Of a stretch of DNA of 33,709 bases, positions 15,080-21,131 are shown in pieces. Location of the stretch: NCBI GenBank assembly GCA_013349435.1, contig DUZQ01000032.1:1-33709 (forward strand). The letters run 5' to 3'. Source of the stretch: Planctomycetota bacterium. Its GTDB lineage: Bacteria > Planctomycetota > Phycisphaerae > Sedimentisphaerales > Anaerohalosphaeraceae. How positions within the stretch are numbered: position 1 is the stretch's first letter; each line of letters begins with the position of its first letter. The notes under the pieces are model-generated. The model ran no database searches and had not been told where the DNA came from. It worked only from the letters and a program-made list of their open reading frames with translations. The translations under genes were made by a program, and so were the position numbers.

Positions 15080-15453
15080 TGGTTCTCCTTGTCGGATTTA
15101 GGTCTTAATTCGTCTAACCATTCATTCGCTAAATCTACCACTTTATTAGGCAACTCTTGAACATTCTCGTTTTTAGACACAGCAGGAATTAGCTTAATAG
15201 CCGCCATTTCCTTTGCAGTTGGGACGAAACACTGCCCGGTACACCCTATCAAGATAAGCAACAACCCCAAACACAGTAACTCAAGTGCCCGTTTTGTATT
15301 GCGTTCGTACCACTCCTGGTCGCCACCAAGGAACATTACAAGGTATAATGTCATGAGTCCCACGATAACGCCAATTATGGCAACTGCCCCAAAGATGTTA
15401 TTAAGGGCGTCCAGCCTTGTAAGCCAATACATTTCGGATTCTGTAATAATCAT
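15070..15453 (-). CDS. Two-span membrane protein, 127 aa
   Basis: Two hydrophobic segments, IFGAVAIIGVIVGLMTLYLVMFL (about 20-42) and ALELLCLGLLLILIG (about 56-70), are joined by a short charged loop. A soluble tail (FVPTAKEMAAIKLIPAVSKNENVQ, then helix) follows. Topology suits a holin-like or inner-membrane accessory protein; similar small membrane proteins are common in phage genomes and their roles are unknown. AAGGAGAACC precedes ATG 15453 and the last codons contain the ribosome site for the aminotransferase. Confidence 0.7.
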   Translation of the reverse strand: MIITESEMYWLTRLDALNNIFGAVAIIGVIVGLMTLYLVMFLGGDQEWYERNTKRALELLCLGLLLILIGCTGQCFVPTAKEMAAIKLIPAVSKNENVQELPNKVVDLANEWLDELRPKSDKENQCQ

Positions 15454-15476
15454 TGGTTCTCCTTTGTTCTTTCCAT
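15450..15476 (-). CDS. Eight-codon leader mini-ORF (MERTKENQ)
   Basis: ATG 15476 has its own AAGGAGAACC site and its TGA overlaps the next ATG as ATGA. The second copy of the same site, AAGGAGAACC, lies inside it. It could be a coupling peptide, or the remnant of a deleted gene whose ribosome site was kept. Confidence 0.35.
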   Translation of the reverse strand: MERTKENQ

Positions 15477-15495
15477 TTTGGTTCTCCTTAATTGT

Positions 15496-16149
15496 TTAAT
15501 GTTTCTTCGTGCCAAAATCCTTATGCTTGATTTTGGTGATAATACGGTTGCCATTGCGCCCTTTTAACTCAACGGAAGGACGTATGACCAATCCCTCGGC
15601 AAGAAAGCTTGTGTGTCTTGACCACCGAGAGACAACACCTACATCCCTAACTATTGATATGCCCTCAAGCAATGTCCCGTGGCCACAAATGGGAACCGCG
15701 CCTATGCCCAATGCCATCGCAATTGCCTCAACATCGTCACGTCGCAGCCACCAACCATCGACAAGGACGTCAAACAGAACAAAATTAACACCATCGGGGT
15801 TGTAATTCCCCCCGCCCTTTTGAATTTTCGCCCCGTACCCTTCCCCGTAAAGACACAAAGAATCAGCCTTGGTGATTCCCTTATCCATTTTCTCAAGTGG
15901 AAAAAGCTCCTCAAGTTTAGCGAACAGGAAGGCCGGTATCTGTGCGTTATCAGTCCTGCCGGCAAACGACCGTTGTTTGCCTCGAACCCAATTAACACGG
16001 ATATTCATACCGTCAACCTTCTCTGTGAACAGCCAATCATTGTCCTTGAGATAGTTAAATTCGGGACAAGAAAAGTCCCCGTCGATGATTTTGCCATTGT
16101 TGGCCATATCTCGCTTGTATACCGTTTGAATTTTTGGGTATGCGTCCAT
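15496..16149 (-). CDS. Small RNA ligase (Rnl2-like nucleotidyltransferase domain), 217 aa
   Basis: All signature motifs of the covalent nucleotidyltransferases are visible: motif I EKVDGMNIR with Lys44 as the AMP-acceptor, GEGYG (102-106, motif III region), FDV (126-128), motif IV EGLVIRP (185-191) and motif V KIK (206-208). It would seal 3'-OH/5'-PO4 RNA ends through a ligase-AMP intermediate. T4 Rnl2 is about 330 aa with a C-terminal domain; here the protein ends right after motif V, so only the catalytic domain is present. AAGGAGAAC before ATG 16149. It likely acts with the 5' kinase at 10805-11269 to repair RNA, for instance tRNA cut by host defence nucleases; a DNA substrate is less likely. 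Confidence 0.82.
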   Translation of the reverse strand: MDAYPKIQTVYKRDMANNGKIIDGDFSCPEFNYLKDNDWLFTEKVDGMNIRVNWVRGKQRSFAGRTDNAQIPAFLFAKLEELFPLEKMDKGITKADSLCLYGEGYGAKIQKGGGNYNPDGVNFVLFDVLVDGWWLRRDDVEAIAMALGIGAVPICGHGTLLEGISIVRDVGVVSRWSRHTSFLAEGLVIRPSVELKGRNGNRIITKIKHKDFGTKKH

Positions 16150-16150
16150 T

Positions 16151-16483
16151 TTAGTTCTCCTTTTTACTTGCCTGGGATTTCACGAAATTAAGCTCCGCCC
16201 ATGTGCCCCTATGGCATGTATCCGTCATGTGCCAAACACAGGTACACTCATCATATCTGCCCTCATCGTTACATGGATGCAGATGCTCTGCCTGAAATGG
16301 CTTATCCCCGCAAAGACATTTATGCCAGATTGCGCCCCCTCCGGTATTGGAATATATAAATGCAGGACATACCCGAATAAGAACATCGCGTATGTCGGCT
16401 TCAATATTCTCTCGCGCCGAAGTAGGTTTACGCAAAAACCTGTTACGCCTTTTCCATGTTCTATAACGTTTTAACAAGCCCAT
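16151..16483 (-). CDS. Cys/His-rich protein, possible zinc binder, 110 aa
   Basis: The first 30 residues are strongly basic (MGLLKRYRTWKRRNRFLRK). Residues 38-95 carry CPAF, HKCLCG, AEHLHPC, DECTCVWH and DTCHRG, enough Cys and His for one or two metal sites. The basic arm plus metal site would suit nucleic-acid binding. It is not a recognisable HNH nuclease, since the His-Asn-His pattern is absent. Stop is 2 nt before the RNA ligase start. Confidence 0.55.
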   Translation of the reverse strand: MGLLKRYRTWKRRNRFLRKPTSARENIEADIRDVLIRVCPAFIYSNTGGGAIWHKCLCGDKPFQAEHLHPCNDEGRYDECTCVWHMTDTCHRGTWAELNFVKSQASKKEN

Positions 16484-16696
16484 CTATTCGTACTCTTTCG
16501 TAATAATACAGAAAATCAAAAAACACGTTCCTATGGGCGGCAAGAATATTGCCGCCAGCAACAAACAGGACCAAAATGCGTCGAACGTACCCGACGAGAC
16601 ATAACCGTCTCTCTTCATGTGGCCCTTAGCCCTGAGATACCAAACCACAAGCAAGATCGCATTAACTGCCCAGAAAGCATAAATCACTTTTACCAT
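16484..16696 (-). CDS. Two-span membrane peptide, 70 aa
   Basis: Two hydrophobic helices, VIYAFWAVNAILLVVWYL (about 4-21) and FWSCLLLAAIFLPPIGTCFLIFCII (about 41-65), with a short basic loop between them. The small size and hairpin topology resemble phage holin or superinfection-exclusion peptides, but nothing more specific can be said. ATG 16696 overlaps the reductase stop by 7 nt. Confidence 0.6.
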   Translation of the reverse strand: MVKVIYAFWAVNAILLVVWYLRAKGHMKRDGYVSSGTFDAFWSCLLLAAIFLPPIGTCFLIFCIITKEYE

Positions 16697-17331
16697 TTTC
16701 TCGGATCCAATAATTGTTCGTCATGTTTTTCAAGTGGGTTCCATAGATGAATGAAATTGAGGCTTCTTTGGAGCTGATCGACGCTATCGACGCCGATGAT
16801 AATCTTGTCGATGTGCGGATTTGCGAGGCAAAATTTTACACATTCTTCCGGCGGTATGCCGTCGGCGATGATTTTGCCGCGAAGGAAGATGGAACGAACA
16901 TGGATTTCGCCCTTAAACCGCTCTATCACTTCGTCAAACCTTCTATCATACAACGAATAAGGTACTTGTATTACGTCGGGGTCGGCGTTCACGTTCAAGT
17001 CGCGTGGCTGATAACATGATATTCCCCAACGCCCCTCGTATGTTGGACCAAAAAACTCGCCGTCTTCGACATGATGCCTCATGATACAATATGGATGCGT
17101 CGCCTCTACCTTTTCCCTATCATCGTGCCACCGAATCTTCACTACAACATTGAAAAACGAATTGGCCCGCGTCCAATCCCATCCGTAAGCCGTCGCGCAA
17201 TCTAAGGTGTCGATGCCGTTGCACTGCGCATACCCAAGTATCTTGCCGATTTCCTTTTCGGAGACTTTGACGCCGTTGTATTCCCGGCCCCAATTCGCCG
17301 TTCCTATTGCTATACGGGAAAATAGGTTCAT
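16690..17331 (-). CDS. Aldo/keto reductase, compact, 213 aa
   Basis: Aldo/keto reductase family: IAIGTANWG (7-15), the catalytic DCATAY (Asp44, Tyr49), VVVKIRW with catalytic Lys65, YCIMRHH (80-86) supplying the His, DPDVIQVPYSLYDRRF (about 115-130) and the C-terminal IIIGVDSVDQLQRSLNF that binds NADPH. The tetrad is complete, but the family is usually 270-330 aa, so loops and helices of the barrel have been lost. Reductases of this group occur in surface-sugar clusters beside SpsF- and NeuB-type genes. It probably reduces a keto or aldehyde intermediate. AAAGGAA precedes ATG 17331. Confidence 0.78.
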   Translation of the reverse strand: MNLFSRIAIGTANWGREYNGVKVSEKEIGKILGYAQCNGIDTLDCATAYGWDWTRANSFFNVVVKIRWHDDREKVEATHPYCIMRHHVEDGEFFGPTYEGRWGISCYQPRDLNVNADPDVIQVPYSLYDRRFDEVIERFKGEIHVRSIFLRGKIIADGIPPEECVKFCLANPHIDKIIIGVDSVDQLQRSLNFIHLWNPLEKHDEQLLDPRKW

Positions 17332-17344
17332 TTCATCGTTCCTT

Positions 17345-17749
17345 TCATTGCCCTAATCGCAATCTCCGCGCCATAGCGACGTACTTAGCAACTATATAGT
17401 CTGGACCTGCCCACCAAGTCCGTGGAGTTCCATCGCAATTTTCACACTCGCCACATGGCAACCAATGGCGAAAAATGCAATCAGCACAGGAGTTAATTCC
17501 TTTGGCTCGACGAACAATAAACATGCGATAGGACGGATACAGAGATGCCCATTCAATCGTGTCACGGACTCTAATATCCCATTCGGTCGGAAACAACCAA
17601 CGAATTAACCGCCACGCACTCCACGCTATCCGAGGTAGCGTGCGCGTGGCGACTCCCCATTCATACAACACAGAAAGGCTTCCATGTCTTCCCACTGCTG
17701 GCTTGCGCCGCTTCCTGCGATTAGAACAAGCTCTTCGTCGCATTTTCAT
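17345..17749 (-). CDS. Basic Cys-cluster protein, 134 aa
   Basis: Begins with a dense Arg/Lys arm (MKMRRRACSNRRKRRK) and carries CADCIFRHWLPCGECENC (about 89-106), five cysteines as two CxxC pairs and one more, probably binding zinc or an Fe-S cluster. The arm suggests nucleic-acid binding. Family unrecognised. The sequence around its start (GGGATGATGGAACATGAAA) is the same as that around the start of the gene at 18631, part of the duplicated block. Confidence 0.5.
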   Translation of the reverse strand: MKMRRRACSNRRKRRKPAVGRHGSLSVLYEWGVATRTLPRIAWSAWRLIRWLFPTEWDIRVRDTIEWASLYPSYRMFIVRRAKGINSCADCIFRHWLPCGECENCDGTPRTWWAGPDYIVAKYVAMARRLRLGQ

Positions 17750-18742
17750 GTTCCATCATCCCTTCGCAAATTCACTGCTCATATAATTTTCTTCTATCGT
17801 CTCTTCAAATTTGCACAAAAGATCAGCGCGATCGTCAGTTAACCCGACAATTAAGGGATCTACCGGCAAAATTTCTACCTCGGCCTCAGACCAGACGGCC
17901 TCGGCAATCAACACAACATCACGGTATTTGCGTTTAGCCCTATGCACCAACTGCTGAACCTCAACCGGTAAAATGCCCGTATACATTGACCTAATCTGTA
18001 TTGTGTTTACATGGCAACCCGCTGCACGGAAAAAGCCCTTTAAGCTTATATATTGATTATCCCTATCCATAGCCCGCAGTAAATGCTTCTCGATAAGCGG
18101 GTGCGTATCCACACACACCTCTCTATACACCGCCTGTTCCTCTATCAAAGAAACATCCATCCCATCAAGATCAATCTCTGTTGCTTGCTGATAATCGGGA
18201 ACGCAAAAAAGGCCGTCTTTTGGATAATAGTTATTATCCCCGGACACCTCAACAAGTAATATTTTCTTGTTGCACATATCCGCATCAATACGATATTTCC
18301 GCTGTATAATATACAGGGGCCTCTGAGCCTTTTTAGTGGCCATCCTAATGATAAACGGCTCCAAAGCATGTGCGCCCTTAAATGAATATACGCCAAACTC
18401 CGGCACAATGTATTGCTCTCCCTTACGACTCGTGGTTGTGTGTGTTTTTAGAAAGGACAAGTCTATTTTAGGAGGCCCATTTTTTCCTTTCCGTTGTTGC
18501 GAAAACACTTCATCGCAAGCCTCATCGGCTAACTGGCTTATCGTCCGGCCCTCTTCAAGCCGCCATAACAGCCCATCTGCATCTTGGTGTGTATACCTGT
18601 CGGATACTTGGTGATTTTCGGTTGATTTCATGTTCCATCATCCCTTCGTAAATTCGCTGCTCATATAATGTTCTTCTATCGTCTCTTCAAATTTGCACAA
18701 AAGATCAGCGCGATCGTCAGTTAACCCAATAATCAACGGGTC
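17747..18742. repeat. Tandem duplicate 3' gene ends (about 120 nt, 57 nt exact)
   Basis: Positions 17747-17866 and 18629-18748 differ at only three bases in the first 42, then match exactly for 57 nt (TTCTTCTATCG...AGTTAACCC on the plus strand) before diverging. The block covers the C-terminal codons, the stop and the ribosome site and ATG of the following gene. Upstream parts of the two genes are far less alike. Confidence 0.8.
17756..18631 (-). CDS. Unknown protein, downstream paralogue of tandem pair, 291 aa
   Basis: Unrecognised family. It is a paralogue of the gene at 18638-19519: both open with a (T)H-x-D/N-G-L-x-WR-x-E/F-x-x-G start, share PPxIDLSFLK, YIVP, Y.F..AH.L.P, ILPVEVQQLVH and a nearly identical final 30 residues from LIVGLTDDRADLLCKF. 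Lengths differ by only two residues. There is no signal peptide, membrane span or recognisable catalytic motif. The first third is charged, the last third helical and acidic. A structural or hetero-oligomeric pair is possible. Base composition is visibly more AT-rich than in the virion genes. Confidence 0.65.
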   Translation of the reverse strand: MKSTENHQVSDRYTHQDADGLLWRLEEGRTISQLADEACDEVFSQQRKGKNGPPKIDLSFLKTHTTTSRKGEQYIVPEFGVYSFKGAHALEPFIIRMATKKAQRPLYIIQRKYRIDADMCNKKILLVEVSGDNNYYPKDGLFCVPDYQQATEIDLDGMDVSLIEEQAVYREVCVDTHPLIEKHLLRAMDRDNQYISLKGFFRAAGCHVNTIQIRSMYTGILPVEVQQLVHRAKRKYRDVVLIAEAVWSEAEVEILPVDPLIVGLTDDRADLLCKFEETIEENYMSSEFAKG

Positions 18743-19519
18743 TACCGGACTGATGTCGGATACTTCAGGTTTTTCCCATGCAGCCTCACTAACCAAAACA
18801 ACATCCGTGTATTCGCGCTTGGCCTTGTGAACTAACTGCTGAACCTCGACAGGCAAGATTCCATTGTACACAGATTTAATTACTACGTTGGCGGTGCTAT
18901 AATGTCCGGGAAAACCAAACTCTAATAGCAATTTATATTGATTGCCATAATTCATAGCATTTAACAAGTGAGCATCAATCAATGGATGCACTCCCACATT
19001 AGTTGTTTTTACTTGCCCGTTGGCGGGCACAAAGGCCGCATTGTTTTGTTTTGCCAGATCGAATACATGTGAACTTTTATAATTCAGAACAGCTAACATT
19101 TCTTTGCCCGAACTGTTTGTTGAGTAATACGCATCTTCATGTGGTAGCGTGATAAGTAACATTTTATTTCCACACTCATCGGCCGGTACGCAATATTTTC
19201 TATTTACAATATAACATGGGCAAGCTAATCGAGACATCTTCATCTTGACTGTGCATGGGTTAAGATGATGAGCGCTTCTAAACGCATACACGGCAAAAAA
19301 GGGCACAAAATACTTTTCGCTCTTGTATGTTATGGAAGTGCGTTTTTTGAGAAATGACAGGTCTATTGCTGGTGGCCCCCCCCTTTTGCCCCGATCTTTT
19401 TGTTTTTCCGCAAGGAAAACTTCCCTTACCACCTCGTCGGCCAACGTACTTACCGGCTTGCCATCTTCAAATCGCCATGATAAACCATTGGTATGTCTGA
19501 GTGTGCATTTGCGAGCCAT
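18638..19519 (-). CDS. Unknown protein, upstream paralogue of tandem pair, 293 aa
   Basis: First gene after the promoter and structured leader at 19541-19678. It shows the same layout as the next gene: HTNGLSWRFEDGKPVS near the start, GGPPAIDLSFLKK (about 47-59), YFVPFFAVYAF, ILPVEVQQLVHKAKREY and the shared C-terminal 30 residues. Middle parts have diverged strongly (cysteine content and loops differ), whereas the 3' ends are almost identical in DNA. GGAG lies 10 nt before ATG 19519. Function unknown; being first under an attenuator-like leader suggests it is the main regulated product. Confidence 0.65.
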   Translation of the reverse strand: MARKCTLRHTNGLSWRFEDGKPVSTLADEVVREVFLAEKQKDRGKRGGPPAIDLSFLKKRTSITYKSEKYFVPFFAVYAFRSAHHLNPCTVKMKMSRLACPCYIVNRKYCVPADECGNKMLLITLPHEDAYYSTNSSGKEMLAVLNYKSSHVFDLAKQNNAAFVPANGQVKTTNVGVHPLIDAHLLNAMNYGNQYKLLLEFGFPGHYSTANVVIKSVYNGILPVEVQQLVHKAKREYTDVVLVSEAAWEKPEVSDISPVDPLIIGLTDDRADLLCKFEETIEEHYMSSEFTKG

Positions 19520-19540
19520 TTTGCGTTAACTCCTTTCTCG

Positions 19541-19637
19541 CAAATAAAAGGCCGACGGCCTGAGCGCATACCTCGATAGCGGAGCTATGGACCGCCGGCC
19601 TCTTGTGGATTGATTCATGCTATCGGTTAACGCGCTC
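19541..19637 (-). promoter_or_regulatory. Attenuator-like leader with two competing foldings
   Basis: On the minus-strand RNA, arm AAGAGGCCGGCGG (19604-19592) pairs with CCGTCGGCCTTTT (19558-19546) over 13 bp with two G-U pairs, followed by UAUUUG: an intrinsic-terminator shape. Inside its loop is ATAGC-TCC-GCTAT (19588-19576). Alternatively, GAGCGC...CGATAGC (19637-19619) pairs with GCTATCG...GCGCTC (19580-19562), 7 + 6 bp around an internal loop. The two cannot form together because the helices interlock. It lies between the promoter and ATG 19519. Confidence 0.6.
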
Positions 19638-19650
19638 ATGCTACTGTGCA

Positions 19651-19678
19651 ATATTACAACATTATTGATGTATGTCAA
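19651..19678 (-). promoter_or_regulatory. Promoter for the paralogue-reductase-ligase-aminotransferase segment
   Basis: Minus-strand TTGACA (19678-19673), 16-bp spacer, TAATAT (19656-19651; 4 of 6 consensus). The -35 lies in the last codons of the dehydratase gene. Start of transcription would be about 19644, just ahead of the first arm of the structured leader. It shares the CTATTGACA context and the 16-bp spacing with the tail promoter at 8187-8214. Confidence 0.6.
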
Positions 19679-20552
19679 TAGGAATTTCGGAAATTTTGAG
19701 TATTTTTTTTACTTCTTTTGCGGTCATCCACCAGTCATTCTTATCTGATGTGTAGCCGTCGCACAGACCTTCGGCAATCTTCTCGCCCTCCGTCACGCCG
19801 ATTATTTTGAAGGTGCAATCCGACTCTATCGCCTTGGCAAGATCGGTAATCTTCATTGACGGCAGCTTCGGTATGTAAATCGGCGGCGTGCCGGCTTCTG
19901 CGGTCAGAATCGTAAGGACGGACTGGGCCGCCTGTTGTATCGTTATCCAGAACCGGCTCATCTCCGGATGCGTTATCGGGAACTCCTTCACACCCTCGGA
20001 TTTTAATTTGAGAAATAATTCCGCCACCGATCCTCTGGAATTCAACACGTTGCCATATCGTATCATTCTGAATTCCGTGCGATTGTACGAATTGGCCGCG
20101 AGAAACATCTTCTCTGCGGTGAGCTTGGTCGCTCCGTAGCAGTTTTTGGGATTCCACGCCTTGTCGGTGCTTACAAGAACGGCCCTTTTAACATCGTTAT
20201 CAAGGCACGCCCGAACGACGTTCGCACTGCCGTTTACGTTGGTCTTGACAGCCTCCATCGGCGAGTACTCGCAGGTCTCTATCCTTTTCATGGCGGCGGC
20301 GTGAACTACATAATCGACGCCCCGCAACGACCATTTCAGTCTGTCGTAATCGCGAATATCGCCTATGTGAAATCTCAGCCACGGAAGGTCTTTGTGCCCG
20401 GCCGCCATTTGAGACTGCTTGTACTCGCACCTCGAATAGACAATGACTTTTTTGGGCGAGAAGGAATAACTTATGTGCTTTACCAACTCCCTGCCGAGCG
20501 TTCCGGTCCCCCCCGTTATCAACACCGTAGCTTTATCGAGCGTGCTGTTCAT
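19662..20552 (-). CDS. PseB-like UDP-sugar 4,6-dehydratase (extended SDR), 296 aa
   Basis: An NAD(P)-binding short-chain dehydrogenase of the polysaccharide-biosynthesis dehydratase group. GGTGTLG (14-20) binds the cofactor, SRCEYKQ (40-46) matches the PseB-type SRDE.KQ, HAAAMKR (84-90) is the family hallmark, and the active site is Thr129-Asp130-Lys131 with YGATK (139-143). In pseudaminic-acid synthesis PseB converts UDP-GlcNAc to a 4-keto-6-deoxy sugar with C5 inversion. It would be the entry step of the cassette. It is about 30 residues shorter than typical PseB. ATG 20552 overlaps the upstream stop as TAATG, so it belongs to the operon of the synthase. Confidence 0.85.
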   Translation of the reverse strand: MNSTLDKATVLITGGTGTLGRELVKHISYSFSPKKVIVYSRCEYKQSQMAAGHKDLPWLRFHIGDIRDYDRLKWSLRGVDYVVHAAAMKRIETCEYSPMEAVKTNVNGSANVVRACLDNDVKRAVLVSTDKAWNPKNCYGATKLTAEKMFLAANSYNRTEFRMIRYGNVLNSRGSVAELFLKLKSEGVKEFPITHPEMSRFWITIQQAAQSVLTILTAEAGTPPIYIPKLPSMKITDLAKAIESDCTFKIIGVTEGEKIAEGLCDGYTSDKNDWWMTAKEVKKILKISEIPIDIHQ

Positions 20553-20746
20553 TATCTTTTGCTCCCAATCTGTGTTCTTAATGAATGGTTGTCGGCTAAG
20601 AGTTTTTTTATCTCGGCGGCGTCTAATTCGCGCCGTCGGTTAAATTCGGCTTGCGCCGCCTCTGCCTGCTGGCAGTCTATGAGATGTTGCCTGTTTGCGG
20701 TATCTTTCAATATGGCGCTAAACGTTTTGTTTCTCATGAGTTTCAT
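20552..20746 (-). CDS. Small coiled-coil protein, 64 aa
   Basis: MKLMRNKTFSAILKDTANR is followed by a continuous Ala/Glu/Arg-rich helix with Leu heptads and a basic end. GGAG sits 7 nt before ATG 20746, inside the end of the gene upstream (29-nt overlap). Unrecognised; size and helix suggest a binding partner or assembly peptide. Confidence 0.5.
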   Translation of the reverse strand: MKLMRNKTFSAILKDTANRQHLIDCQQAEAAQAEFNRRRELDAAEIKKLLADNHSLRTQIGSKR

Positions 20747-21131
20747 CGGCTTTCTCCATTAGCCGTCGGCGGATTTCCGCAACGAGCTTTTCTATATTGT
20801 CCTCGCCGACCCACCCAACCATCATCTTTTGGAATATCGGGGACTGCACCCATTTCTCGCCATCGAACGTCAAGTCGGCGTACTGTATCGTAGAAACGTA
20901 AAATTTCCGGTGCTTGCAATCGTATGCCTTGCATTCGGGCGGCATTTGGCCCCTGGGTAACCTGCACCCATTATCGCCGAGAAAACCCTTTTCGTCCGTC
21001 CACAGGTGTTGGTTCTCCTTATTCAGGTATCCCCTGCGAGCAGTCCGGCAGTTTGCACAACATATACCCGTGAACTTGCCGACGCCCGGCACTTCCGGGC
21101 AATTCATATCACATGTGCAATCTTCTACCAT
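20718..21131 (-). CDS. Cys-rich protein, possible metal-cluster binder, 137 aa
   Basis: Residues 1-75 hold DCTCDMNCP, GICCANCR, NGCRLP and ECKAYDCKH: about ten cysteines with CxxC and CxC spacing. This resembles proteins that bind zinc or an Fe-S cluster (YkgJ-type spacing is partly similar). The C-terminal half is an ordinary soluble helical region. ATG 21131 overlaps the NeuB-type stop by 7 nt, so it is made together with the synthase. It could be an accessory redox or maturation factor for the sugar pathway, which is inference from position only. Confidence 0.6.
   Translation of the reverse strand: MVEDCTCDMNCPEVPGVGKFTGICCANCRTARRGYLNKENQHLWTDEKGFLGDNGCRLPRGQMPPECKAYDCKHRKFYVSTIQYADLTFDGEKWVQSPIFQKMMVGWVGEDNIEKLVAEIRRRLMEKADETHEKQNV

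Noticed and set aside
16151-16483. HNH endonuclease
   Set aside because: Cys/His clusters are present but the His-Asn-His spacing and beta-beta-alpha pattern are not.
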